Translations under genes and position numbers: made by a program
Part shown: piece by piece, positions 1 through 9,424 of the stretch
How the letters are laid out: each line of letters begins with the position of its first letter
Position numbering within the stretch: position 1 is the stretch's first letter
The notes under the pieces: model-generated
Database searches by the model: none
What the model saw: the letters and a program-made list of their open reading frames with translations, nothing else
Told to the model about the DNA's origin: nothing
Origin: Bacillus sp. Bos-x628
GTDB taxonomy: Bacteria; Bacillota; Bacilli; Bacillales; Bacillaceae
Assembly: GCF_040500475.1 (NCBI RefSeq)
Contig: NZ_CP159358.1
Location: 2,356,001-2,420,000, forward strand
DNA: 64,000 nucleotides
Direction of reading: 5' to 3'

Positions 1-1050
1 GGTTCTTTTTTAGGCAAAGGTTATTATGGTGTGCAGAATAAAGGAATCGGCTGGGTGCTTTCTTTTGATGCGAAAGAAAAAATAGACCAAACCTTTTTTG
101 CTTCTAAGTTAGAGCAGGCAGCTAAAAGCAGAACGCATTTATTTCGAGATGCACAGACGACAGCTTTCCGTGTATTGAATGGAGAGGGTGATGGAATTGG
201 TGGTATCACTATCGATTATTATGATGGATTCTATCTCATCCAATGGTATAGCCAAGGAATCTTTACGTTGAAATCTGACATTTTAGCTGCGATTGAGCAG
301 GTATATCCAGATTATAAAGGGATTTATGAAAAGAAACGATTTGATACGTCAGGACAATATATTGAGGATGATGATTTTGTCAAAGGAGAGAAAGGCGAAT
401 TTCCTCTTATCGTCAAAGAAAACGGAATGAGTGTGGCGGTTTACTTAAATGATGGTGCAATGACTGGTATCTTTCTTGATCAACGTCATGTGAGAAAAGC
501 GATTCGAGACCGCTATGCGAAAGGAAAGACGGTTCTCAACACCTTTTCATATACGGGTGCTTTCTCAGTTGCAGCAGCGCTTGGTGGAGCGAGCCGTACG
601 ACAAGCGTTGATGTGGCAAACCGTAGTTTGAAAAAGACGTCCGAGCAGTTCGAGATCAATGAAATTGATGTGTCTGGACACGACATAAAAGTGATGGACG
701 TATTTCAATACTTCCCATTTGCAGCAAAGAAGGGATGGACATATGATTTGGTGATCTTAGACCCTCCTTCCTTTGCACGCACAAAAAAACACACATTCAG
801 TGCTGCTAAGGACTATAAAAAACTGTTAAAAGAAGCAATCCAAATCACGGCTGAGAACGGCGTCATTGTGGCATCAACCAATAGCAGTGCATTTGGAATG
901 AGGAAATTTAAAGGATTTATTGACCAGGCCTTTAAGGAATCTGGACAAACGTATCGTATCCTTGAAGAATACACACTTCCTGAGGATTTCCGTACAACAA
1001 AGAACTACCCTGAAGGAAACTATCTGAAGGTCTTATTCATCCAAACATAA
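1..1050 (+). CDS. ywbD: RlmI-type class I rRNA (cytosine-C5) methyltransferase, 5' end outside window
   Basis: The reading frame is open from base 1 (GSFLGKGYYG before the first GTG at 31), so the N-terminal PUA-like part lies upstream of the window. What remains is the SAM-binding methyltransferase domain: a motif I region 'NTFSYTGAFSVAAALGGA' near 540-600 and the motif IV 'LVILDPPSFA' near 750-780 typical of the RlmI/YwbD family, which methylates 23S rRNA. Similarity to B. subtilis YwbD is from memory. The gene converges on ywbG and shares a terminator with it. The family call is firm; the exact target base is inferred. Confidence 0.9.
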   Translation, partial: GSFLGKGYYGVQNKGIGWVLSFDAKEKIDQTFFASKLEQAAKSRTHLFRDAQTTAFRVLNGEGDGIGGITIDYYDGFYLIQWYSQGIFTLKSDILAAIEQVYPDYKGIYEKKRFDTSGQYIEDDDFVKGEKGEFPLIVKENGMSVAVYLNDGAMTGIFLDQRHVRKAIRDRYAKGKTVLNTFSYTGAFSVAAALGGASRTTSVDVANRSLKKTSEQFEINEIDVSGHDIKVMDVFQYFPFAAKKGWTYDLVILDPPSFARTKKHTFSAAKDYKKLLKEAIQITAENGVIVASTNSSAFGMRKFKGFIDQAFKESGQTYRILEEYTLPEDFRTTKNYPEGNYLKVLFIQT

Positions 1051-1052
1051 TG

Positions 1053-1157
1053 AAAAAGCCATTTTCCAGCCATAAAAAAACTCCCCTAAGGCAAACAGAT
1101 TTGTTCATTCATCTGTCTACCTTTAGGGGAGCATATCATAAGAGGAAATGGCTTTTT
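1053..1157. terminator. Nested bidirectional terminator-like palindrome
   Basis: Three concentric inverted repeats lie between convergent genes: 1053-1067 with 1144-1157 (one bulged base), 1081-1089 with 1123-1131, and 1095-1100 with 1111-1116. A-rich and T-rich flanks are on both sides, so it can terminate transcription from both directions. The extent is unusually long for a simple intrinsic terminator. Confidence 0.75.
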
Positions 1158-1838
1158 CTATAAGGCAAACGACATGAGGAGGGGGGCCGCACATAATGTA
1201 ATAATGGCTGAAATAATCATCGATACACTTGAGATCGTACCCGAGACGGAGCTTAACTCAAAGGCCTTTGATGTGCCTGCGCCGTGTGCACCTGTACCGA
1301 GCAAGACGCCTTTTGCGATGTCATTGTCAATTCGGAAGTAACGGATGACCATTGGGCCAATGATGGAGCCGAATAGTGCAGTTAAGATGACGAATACAGC
1401 CGTAACGGACGGCATGCCGCCAATCATTTCTGAGACACTCATGGCAATTGGTGTTGTCACTGATCTTGGGACAAGACTTTCAATAAGCCCTGTATCCAAA
1501 TGAAACAATTTGGCGATAAACGCTGTTGATAAAATCGCAATGACAGAACCGCAAGCAACATTCAATACAATTTCAACTGCATGCTTCTTTAGAACGTGAA
1601 AATACTTATATAAAGGAATTGCAAAGGCAACAGTCGCAGGCTGAAGCATATTCGTTAGCCATTTCCCGCCTTGATTGTATGCATCGTAAGGTATGTTCAC
1701 AAACAACAGAAGGATCACAAGTACAAGAGGGGTCACAAGTAAAGGTGAAGCATAGACCTTCGGGTGACGTTTGTAAACCGCTTTTGATCCGAGGTATATA
1801 AGAACAGTTAAAATCAGAAATAATCCGCCAACTAGCAA
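1158..1838 (-). CDS. ywbG: LrgB/CidB-family membrane protein
   Basis: This 226-residue, almost wholly hydrophobic protein has the LrgB family signature, for example 'LVPRSVTTPIAMSVSE' and 'GAHGAGTSKAFE'. LrgB proteins pair with LrgA-type holin-like proteins and are linked to murein hydrolase control and to export or uptake of small carboxylates; the substrate here is unknown. The start is TTG at 1838, overlapping the ywbH stop (bases 1832-1838), with AAAGGAG about 11 nt upstream. It is co-transcribed with ywbH and divergent from the LysR regulator. Confidence 0.88.
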   Translation of the reverse strand: MLVGGLFLILTVLIYLGSKAVYKRHPKVYASPLLVTPLVLVILLLFVNIPYDAYNQGGKWLTNMLQPATVAFAIPLYKYFHVLKKHAVEIVLNVACGSVIAILSTAFIAKLFHLDTGLIESLVPRSVTTPIAMSVSEMIGGMPSVTAVFVILTALFGSIIGPMVIRYFRIDNDIAKGVLLGTGAHGAGTSKAFELSSVSGTISSVSMIISAIITLCAAPLLMSFAL

Positions 1839-2215
1839 AGCTTTTTCCGCTCCTTTCTTTTCGCAATTAGTTGCGTCATCATGCCAGTAGAAAGCATGAC
1901 AACAAAGGTACTAAGTAATACAACGAGCACAATACTGACGCCATATTGGGAAAGCAGTTTTCCATAATCAATGACACCAACGGCCGACGGGATAAAGAAG
2001 AGTAGCAGCTCTCCAAGTAACCATACTGCACCGAGTTCAATCCATTTTAATTGAATGATATTAAAATGAAGTAATAAGAAAATGACAAAAATGCCCAATA
2101 TTGTACCTGGGATTCTTAAATGCAAAAAAGTCGCTAGGGCATTCATTAATTTCGCAAAAACAAACAAAGCTGTAATCTGAAGGGTAGCAATCAGCGACGT
2201 TTTAAGCAATTGCAC
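1832..2215 (-). CDS. ywbH: LrgA/CidA-family holin-like membrane protein
   Basis: A 127-residue protein with about four membrane segments and the LrgA hallmark 'LRIPGTILGIFVIFLLLH', followed by 'LLLFFIPSAVGVIDYG'. LrgA/CidA proteins act with LrgB/CidB partners in the cytoplasmic membrane. It starts at GTG 2215 with AAAGGAG about 10 nt upstream and is the first gene of the ywbH-ywbG pair. Its divergent neighbour is a LysR regulator, the arrangement seen for cid/lrg loci, so control by that regulator is likely. Confidence 0.88.
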   Translation of the reverse strand: MQLLKTSLIATLQITALFVFAKLMNALATFLHLRIPGTILGIFVIFLLLHFNIIQLKWIELGAVWLLGELLLFFIPSAVGVIDYGKLLSQYGVSIVLVVLLSTFVVMLSTGMMTQLIAKRKERKKLC

Positions 2216-2378
2216 TTTCCATTCACTCCTTTTCTATATAAATTGTTCACTATTTCACAAAAGCTTAACAACGTTACGATTGATGAACTTACTTTAAAGT
2301 GTACAGCACGTTTCGTTATAGGTAAAATACATATATTGAATAGTTATTATTCCTTTTGTCTATAGGGGGGTGACCGAG
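2216..2378. promoter_or_regulatory. Divergent promoter region ywbH / ywbI
   Basis: This 163-bp AT-rich spacer separates the divergently read ywbHG pair and the LysR gene, so promoters for both and a LysR operator should lie here. I could not pick a single convincing T-N11-A box. Ribosome sites are visible at both edges: AAAGGAG toward ywbH and AGGGGGGTGA toward ywbI. Confidence 0.5.
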
Positions 2379-3266
2379 ATGGACATTAGACATTTAACAT
2401 ATTTCTTAGAAGTGGCAAGGTTAAAGAGTTTTACGAAAGCGTCTCAATCTCTTTATGTATCACAGCCGACCATTTCCAAAATGGTCAAGAATCTTGAAGA
2501 TGAACTGGGCGTCCAGTTATTTTACCGAAATGGTCGGCAGGTTGAAATGACAGACGCAGGACTAACCATGTATACAAAGGCAAGTGAAATTACACAATCT
2601 TTTCAAAATTTAACGAGTGAATTAAATGATGTAATGAACGTGAAAAAAGGGCACATTCGAATTGGGTTGCCACCAATGATAGGATCAAGTTTCTTTCCAA
2701 ATGTCATGGGGGAATTTCGCCAGCAGTATCCAGATGTCACGTTTCAATTGGTCGAACATGGCTCCATTAAAGTGGAGGAAGGGGTAGAGGATGGTTCGTT
2801 AGATATTGGTGTCATTGTTCTCCCTGCAAATGATAAAATTTTTCATACGTACACCATTATGAAAGAGAACATGAAGCTTGTGACGCATCCATCACATCCG
2901 ATGGCATGTCGTGCTGAGGTGCATTTAGCAGATTTAAAAGAAGAGTCTTTTATTTTCTTTAGAGAAGATTTTGTTCTGCACAGCCGGATATTGAATGAAT
3001 GCATGAATGCAGGCTTTCGACCCAATGTCATCTATGAAACCTCTCAATGGGATTTCATTAGTGAAATGGTGGCTGAAAATCTAGGAATAGGGCTTCTTCC
3101 TGAGCGGATTTGCCGCGATCTTGATCCTGAAAAGGTAAAAGTGATCTCACTACATCCATTTATCCCGTGGCATTTAGGGGTTATTTGGCGAAAGGATCGC
3201 TATCTGTCGTTTGCGGCAAGAGAATGGTTAAAGCATACGAAATCCTATGTTTGGGATGTAGAGTAA
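2379..3266 (+). CDS. ywbI: LysR-family transcriptional regulator
   Basis: A 295-residue LysR regulator. The N-terminal winged helix-turn-helix is clear ('ARLKSFTKASQSLYVSQPTI', residues about 15-35), followed by a periplasmic-binding-like effector domain. I start it at ATG 2379 because AGGGGGGTGA sits 6-8 nt upstream; a GTG at 2370 would lie inside that ribosome site. It is divergent from ywbHG, resembles B. subtilis YwbI and S. aureus CidR, and probably activates that pair in response to a small acid. thiM and thiE follow closely and may share its transcript. Confidence 0.9.
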   Translation: MDIRHLTYFLEVARLKSFTKASQSLYVSQPTISKMVKNLEDELGVQLFYRNGRQVEMTDAGLTMYTKASEITQSFQNLTSELNDVMNVKKGHIRIGLPPMIGSSFFPNVMGEFRQQYPDVTFQLVEHGSIKVEEGVEDGSLDIGVIVLPANDKIFHTYTIMKENMKLVTHPSHPMACRAEVHLADLKEESFIFFREDFVLHSRILNECMNAGFRPNVIYETSQWDFISEMVAENLGIGLLPERICRDLDPEKVKVISLHPFIPWHLGVIWRKDRYLSFAAREWLKHTKSYVWDVE

Positions 3267-3284
3267 CAAAGGGGGACGATATTG

Positions 3285-4764
<1,480 letters not shown>

Positions 4765-4868
4765 GTCTTTGAGTCTTTGAAGGTATGGATCAACTCATCT
4801 ATGCCTTTACTTGTTCGGGGATAAAAATGGACAGAGGGAGAAACGGTTGTGTACAATTTTATCATTAG

Positions 4869-5217
4869 GAAAATAAAGAAGAATGCATGATGGAAGTGCT
4901 TAGCACGTATTTTCGATACGATGAAGCGGGTAAAGGTCAGAAGCAAATGGATGAATTGCTTGAATTGTTTTCTGATAACGTCATGATTATGCTGAATGGC
5001 GCTCAAAAGCTTGTTCATGAAGACATTAAGCATATGTGGGGTCAATGGGGAAAAAGAGAAGATGGAAACGTTGAAACAAACGGGGCCGTTTGCGGGAAGC
5101 TGACGAACGGTCATTATATACAGTAGTAGGAATTGACATTGTTGCGCTAGACGAAACTGGAAAAAGCATTTACTTAGAAAATGTTCCACAACATCCAGCA
5201 TTATTTCAGCGTTACTA
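4869..5217 (+). pseudogene. Frameshifted SnoaL/NTF2-like protein remnant
   Basis: From ATG 4887 a frame encodes a helical start ('MDELLELFSDNVMIMLNGAQ') that fits the SnoaL/NTF2-like fold but ends at 5126. The next frame, open from 5075 to a TAA at 5215-5217, encodes 'YTVVGIDIVALDETGKSIYL' and 'NVPQHPALFQRY', which reads as the missing C-terminal strands. The pieces join if one base is gained or lost between about 5075 and 5100. No good ribosome site precedes ATG 4887. I read this as a decayed gene; a sequencing error is possible. Confidence 0.5.
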
Positions 5218-5244
5218 AAAAGCCGGCTTGCAGAGCCGGCTTTT
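5217..5244. terminator. Bidirectional intrinsic terminator
   Basis: AAAAGCCGGC and GCCGGCTTTT form a perfect 10-bp stem with a short loop. It separates the broken SnoaL-like gene and the convergent ywcA, and has T-runs in both directions. Confidence 0.9.
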
Positions 5245-5246
5245 GC

Positions 5247-6788
5247 TTATGAATCAGTGCCCATGTGCATCCCTGTATGTGCCTTCACTTGAATTTCTGT
5301 AAAGGTTTCATAATCAGCTTTTTCAGAGGAGAAAATCGTTCCTAAATAAGCTGCAAGGAATCCAAGTGGAATGGAAATAATGCCAGGGTTAGACAGCGGG
5401 ATGAGTGGTTCACCTGTAAAAATGGCTGCACCTGACGGATCCCAGACACTCGGGCTGAGCGAGACAATGAGGAGTGCGCTTAGAAGACCGGTTAAACTTC
5501 CTGCAATGGCTCCAGTTGAGTTGAATTTTTTCCAAAAGACGGTGAAGAGAATTAATGGTAAATTGGCACTTGCTGCAACTGCGAAGGCAAGTGACACAAG
5601 GAAAGCAACGTTTAAGGACTGGGCAAATAAAGCAAGAACGATTGATAGAATGGACACGCCAATTGAGGCAAAACGAGCTGCTCTTACCTGCTCTGGTTCG
5701 CTAGCTTTCCCTTTTCGAATGATCTGACTGTAGAAATCATGCGCAAATGCAGATGCGGCGGAGAGCACAAGCCCTGTCACAACAGCCAAAATGGTCGCAA
5801 ATGCGATAGCGGAAACAAATGCAAATAAGAAATCTCCTCCAAGGGCTTGTGCAAGTAGCGGCGCTGCCATATTTCCTGCTGCATCGGCTGCTATGATCGC
5901 TTCTGTTCCAACAAATGCAGCTGCACCGAAGCCGAGGAAAACCGTCATTAAATAGAAAATCCCGATGATCCAAGTCGCAGAAAGAACAGATTTCCTTGCG
6001 GAGATGGCATCCTTTACGGTATAAAACCGGATCAAAATATGTGGTAAACCCGCAGTCCCAAGTACCAGTGCAAGGTTAAGAGAAAGGGTTTCTAATGGGA
6101 CGTCATATTTATTACCCGGATGAAGGAAGGACTCGCCGAGCGGGGTCGCTGTTTTCATTTGCTCAAACATGTTCATAAAGTTAAAATCAAACTTTGCAAA
6201 CACGAGCAGTGAAATGATTAAAGTACCAAGCATCAGGAGAACGGCTTTTGTGATCTGTACCCAGCTGGTGGCGATCATTCCCCCAAACACCACATAGATG
6301 GTCATCAATACACCCACAATCAAAACCGCAATCCAATAATCAATGCCAAGAAGCAGCTTGATTAATGCTCCTGCACCAACAAGCTGTGCAATCATATAAA
6401 AAGTAGAGACAGTGATCGTATTAAAGGCAGCGACTCCTCTAATTGCAGGTCGTTTAAATCGTGCAGCAATCATATCTGCCATCGTATATTTCCCGAGATT
6501 TCGAAGCGGTTCAGCTACAACATACAAAACGACAAGGTACGCTACGAGAAAGCCAATGCTATAGAAGAAACCATCAAACCCATTTAACGCAATCATCCCC
6601 GCTATCCCTAAAAATGAGGCAGCGGACATATAATCTCCAGCGATGGCAAGACCGTTTTGAAACCCTGTCAGCCCTCCACCTGCTGTATAAAAATCACTAG
6701 CACTGCTTGTTTTCTTCGCGGCAAAATACGTGATGACCAAAGTGAGTCCTACGATCGCTACAAATAAAATAAAAGCGGTCATGCTCAT
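5247..6788 (-). CDS. ywcA: Sodium:solute symporter, acetate (ActP-like) type
   Basis: A 513-residue SSS-family transporter with about 13 membrane segments. Motifs include 'ASDFYTAGGGLTGFQNGLAI' near residues 30-50 and 'GDYMSAASFLGI', the sodium-site region of the family. The paired DUF485 gene upstream is typical of ActP acetate symporters, so Na+-coupled uptake of acetate or a similar short acid is the best guess. The start (ATG 6788) overlaps the ywcB stop, with GAGGTGATGA upstream, so the two are translationally coupled. Confidence 0.9.
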   Translation of the reverse strand: MSMTAFILFVAIVGLTLVITYFAAKKTSSASDFYTAGGGLTGFQNGLAIAGDYMSAASFLGIAGMIALNGFDGFFYSIGFLVAYLVVLYVVAEPLRNLGKYTMADMIAARFKRPAIRGVAAFNTITVSTFYMIAQLVGAGALIKLLLGIDYWIAVLIVGVLMTIYVVFGGMIATSWVQITKAVLLMLGTLIISLLVFAKFDFNFMNMFEQMKTATPLGESFLHPGNKYDVPLETLSLNLALVLGTAGLPHILIRFYTVKDAISARKSVLSATWIIGIFYLMTVFLGFGAAAFVGTEAIIAADAAGNMAAPLLAQALGGDFLFAFVSAIAFATILAVVTGLVLSAASAFAHDFYSQIIRKGKASEPEQVRAARFASIGVSILSIVLALFAQSLNVAFLVSLAFAVAASANLPLILFTVFWKKFNSTGAIAGSLTGLLSALLIVSLSPSVWDPSGAAIFTGEPLIPLSNPGIISIPLGFLAAYLGTIFSSEKADYETFTEIQVKAHTGMHMGTDS

Positions 6789-7099
6789 TCGTCATCACCT
6801 CGAGACTCAATTTTTAAAGCGCTTACATATTTGTCGAACTGAGCAGCTTTTTTCGCATAAAGTCCACATAAAACCCATGTCATGATGAATTGTGTGAGGG
6901 CGAATAACCAAGCCCATGAGATTGCACCAATTGCTGGTGTGTTCAAAAAGGTGAAGTAGGATGTAGCAACAGGAAGTGAAAAGTAAAAGAGAAAAAAGAA
7001 AATCGTCAACGGAACAATAAATCGGCGTTTTTCCTCAAGAAGTTTTCGGAAATCCTCTGAAGCGACAACCTTCCTATAATGAACTTTTTTGTCTGCCAT
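6785..7099 (-). CDS. ywcB: DUF485 membrane protein, partner of the acetate-type symporter
   Basis: A 104-residue protein with two membrane segments ('FIVPLTIFFFLFYFSLPVAT' and 'WAWLFALTQFIMTWVLCGLY'). DUF485 proteins such as E. coli YjcH are co-transcribed with ActP-type symporters; their function is not defined. I start it at ATG 7099 because AAAGGAGG lies 6 nt upstream; the longer frame back to 7153 has no ribosome site. Its stop overlaps the ywcA start. Confidence 0.88.
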   Translation of the reverse strand: MADKKVHYRKVVASEDFRKLLEEKRRFIVPLTIFFFLFYFSLPVATSYFTFLNTPAIGAISWAWLFALTQFIMTWVLCGLYAKKAAQFDKYVSALKIESRGDDE

Positions 7100-7178
7100 T
7101 GTTTCCTCCTTTGTACGAAATAGGGACAAGGTACTCCAATGCATATGAGACAATCTAGTTGTTTATGACAGTATAACA

Positions 7179-7206
7179 TAAAAAAGACACCCGAAAAGGG
7201 TGCTTT
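7179..7206. terminator. Intrinsic terminator, probably bidirectional
   Basis: GCACCC...GGGTGT hairpin (core 7188-7202) with an A-run to the left and T-run to the right. It lies directly after the stop of the glycosyltransferase gene on the minus strand, separating it from ywcBA. Confidence 0.8.
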
Positions 7207-7875
7207 TTACTGATAATTTGCAAGAAATATTTGTCTAGCTTTCTCATATGCATCCGCATCAAAGTGATCTCCGCATTTGTGAATACACCAAGGTTCGTGC
7301 TGTCTAGCGATACCGACTTCATAACCATTTTTGATAAATTCACAAGACTGCGAGACATCATAAAAATGAAACCCGTCAAAGAGATCATCACGCCACTTTA
7401 TATCATATTGCGTGGCCATCAGCAGACCGTCAATAGCCGCTGCTTTAATAAAGTCACGAGGCCCGGCTTGCTCATGGACTGTTTCAAATGAAAGCAATTG
7501 ATATGTGTTGTGCCGATATTCAATCACCTTGCCTCTGCAACCTTTGCTCTCCCACCAAATCCCATTGTCAGGAATACTTTCTGCTCCAATCACCCCGAGC
7601 ATTCCAAGTGACGGATTTTGTAAAAAAAGTGGGATGAGTTCAAGTAACATTTGTTGTTTGACAATCAATGTATCCTGATGAAGATAAATTTTAAATTGAG
7701 CGGGATGAGTCAATGCCTTATTATATCCGGAGGCCATACTCGATGCTTCTCTAATTGGAAAAACCTCAACGTGATAACCATGCGGAGCAGGGAGTAAGGC
7801 GAGCTGCCGGAAGCATGCTTGGAACATCGACTCATCGTTAACACATAGTACAAAAAGAATGGTCGGGTTATTCAT
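7207..7875 (-). CDS. Glycosyltransferase-like protein (StrF/GT2_5 type)
   Basis: A 222-residue protein resembling the StrF-like glycosyltransferase family 2: an N-terminal 'ILFVLCVNDESMFQACFRQL', then 'SGYNKAL' and 'FKIYLHQDTLIV', where HQD takes the place of the metal-binding DxD, and 'AAIDGLLMAT'. Donor and acceptor are unknown. ATG 7875 overlaps the methyltransferase stop by 8 bp (ATGAATAA), so the two genes are coupled. I do not recall a B. subtilis counterpart here. A modified sugar or glycoprotein made by the pair is an inference. Confidence 0.75.
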   Translation of the reverse strand: MNNPTILFVLCVNDESMFQACFRQLALLPAPHGYHVEVFPIREASSMASGYNKALTHPAQFKIYLHQDTLIVKQQMLLELIPLFLQNPSLGMLGVIGAESIPDNGIWWESKGCRGKVIEYRHNTYQLLSFETVHEQAGPRDFIKAAAIDGLLMATQYDIKWRDDLFDGFHFYDVSQSCEFIKNGYEVGIARQHEPWCIHKCGDHFDADAYEKARQIFLANYQ

Positions 7876-8557
7876 TAAGCGGAACCGCCTCAACAACATA
7901 TTGATAAGCTGTAGATGCCTCATGAAAATCGAAACGTATTCCGTGCTTCACAAGCAGATCGTGTAAATCATTGGTCACGTTCGCATAGGAAGGATGCTGT
8001 ACACGAATGGTCTCCAGATCACGAATACGGTAACCTGCTGACTGAAAGAGTGCATGTATTTCGTGGAGGGTAAAGAAACGTAAGTGTGTTTGGTCCATCA
8101 GCCCTGCATCTGTATAAGACCACCTTCCAGCTAACAATTCTAAAACAGTTGAGATATGGCCGATATTTGGGATAGATGATAGGATGGTTCCCTCCTTTTT
8201 GAGGAAGGGTTTGACTTTTTTTAAGACAGCCCAAGGATCAAGTAAGTGTTCAAGTACGTCGCCGAAGATGATGCAGTCAAATTGTTCTTGACGATAAGGG
8301 AGGGTCATCTGTTCTATATTACCGCATAGAACATGATCTAACTCCAGTTCAGCCTGCTTTGCTGCATGTTCAAATGATTCGATTCCGCATATTGTCCGCC
8401 CCTCTTGTTTCAAGGCTTTTCCAAGCTGGCCTGTTCCGCATCCAATATCCAAAATAGATGTCCATTCATCACGAATACGATTGACGATAACAGGGTTCGC
8501 GCCGTGATAATATTGATCCTTTTTTTGGTGATAATACGAAAGGGAATCTGAACTCAC
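7868..8557 (-). CDS. Class I SAM-dependent methyltransferase (UbiG/Coq3-like)
   Basis: A 229-residue protein with SAM motif I 'ILDIGCGTGQLGKAL' (about residues 35-50), the motif 'FDCIIFGDVLEHLLDP', and 'GTILSSIPNIGHISTVLELL', all of the Methyltransf_11/UbiG type. The target is unknown. GTG 8557 is the start, with AAAGGTGGGG about 7 nt upstream. It is transcribed with the overlapping glycosyltransferase. A CATATATTA element 42 nt upstream fits a mother-cell sporulation -10 box, so the pair may act on the spore surface. Confidence 0.85.
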   Translation of the reverse strand: MSSDSLSYYHQKKDQYYHGANPVIVNRIRDEWTSILDIGCGTGQLGKALKQEGRTICGIESFEHAAKQAELELDHVLCGNIEQMTLPYRQEQFDCIIFGDVLEHLLDPWAVLKKVKPFLKKEGTILSSIPNIGHISTVLELLAGRWSYTDAGLMDQTHLRFFTLHEIHALFQSAGYRIRDLETIRVQHPSYANVTNDLHDLLVKHGIRFDFHEASTAYQYVVEAVPLNE

Positions 8558-8598
8558 GCTCTACCCCACCTTTCTTTTTTTCTCATCGCTTTCATGAT

Positions 8599-8607
8599 TA
8601 ATATATG
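8599..8607 (-). promoter_or_regulatory. Possible sigma-K/sigma-E type -10 box
   Basis: On the minus strand the sequence is CATATATTA, matching the sigma-K -10 consensus CATANNNTA, about 42 nt before the methyltransferase GTG. A TTATAAA 15 nt further upstream could serve as a sigma-E-like -35. The match is short and could be chance. Confidence 0.35.
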
Positions 8608-8860
8608 GAAGGGAAGCTTGTTTTTATAACGAAGGTAGGCAGAATTTATTCAGTGCAGGCAAAAAGAGATCATATAAAGAACATGAAACGGACTGTCCTC
8701 CTAATATAGAAAGACAGAACCCCATTGCGAGGAAGGGATTGGTATGATGAGGTGTTCAACAATTGTAGCGTATCGTCATGAAAGGATTTTCCAAAGGTCT
8801 ATTGACCGGTCAGAACTTTTCGCCAAAGCATTCTGAAAGACAAAGGATAACGGCGTTGAT
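8608..8860. other. Intergenic stretch without a supported gene
   Basis: The only candidate is a 28-codon frame from ATG 8744 on the plus strand, preceded by GGAAGGGATT. Its peptide (MMRCSTIVAYRHERIF...) resembles nothing I know, so I do not call it a gene. Confidence 0.4.
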
Positions 8861-9001
8861 TTATGGTTTGTTTATCATCTTCTGATCACCGTTGGATGTT
8901 AAAAAAGCTTGTATTTCTTCGATGCCTAGTCCGATTTTTTTCGCTTCCTGAATCAAATAAACCCACTCTTCGTCAACTCTTCTTTTCACTTGCGTTTCCA
9001 T
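8861..9001 (-). CDS. slrA: SlrA-like SinI-family antirepressor, 46 residues
   Basis: This short gene encodes METQVKRRVDEEWVYLIQEA followed by KKIGLGIEEIQAFLTSNGDQ and KMINKP. The core 'DEEWVYLIQEAKKIGLGIEE' matches the SinI/SlrA helical hook that binds SinR or SlrR and relieves repression of matrix genes; 'LIQEA.(S/K)IGLGI' is the SlrA form as I remember it. The position after ywcB is also where B. subtilis carries slrA. ATG 9001 has GGAGGATATT just upstream. The TetR-type gene ywcC, which controls slrA in B. subtilis, is not next to it here. Confidence 0.8.
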   Translation of the reverse strand: METQVKRRVDEEWVYLIQEAKKIGLGIEEIQAFLTSNGDQKMINKP

Positions 9002-9412
9002 AATATCCTCCAGTTCAATAAGACATATTCATCTGCAACCAATGACTTGAACAAACCGTCTAGTAACTGTACGTGTTTTGTGAAAGCTGCCGCAAAATAG
9101 ATCCTTGTCGAAAAAAGATGACATTTAACCTATTTTGTAAAAAATATCACCTACCACACTCCTAAAAAAATGACTAAAAAATCCAAAAAATATTGATTTC
9201 TTACTTCTAATAATAAACAATTGTAAAGTCAGTTAAAAGATTATAAATTAAAATAATGACAAAGACCTAAATCATATGACTCGTATAAACCATTTAGGTT
9301 GAAATGTGCCATCTCTTTGAACGACTTTCATCTTTGCAGAATGTGAATATTGTTCATTTGGGAAGTTCTTGTCAAGATGGTATTCTAAAAGAACAGAAAC
9401 CACCAAGAAGGA
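9002..9412. other. AT-rich intergenic region upstream of slrA and the GtrA-like gene
   Basis: No coding frame is convincing. An inverted repeat, ACCTAAAT (9265-9272) and ATTTAGGT (9292-9299) with a 19-nt spacer, could be an operator or weak hairpin. Promoters for the divergent slrA and the GtrA-like gene should lie here, but none stands out. Confidence 0.45.
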
Positions 9413-9424
9413 ATGAAAAAAGAC

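Noticed and set aside
8744..8830. 28-codon frame with GGAAGGGATT upstream
   Set aside because: No family, poor spacing and no conservation evidence.
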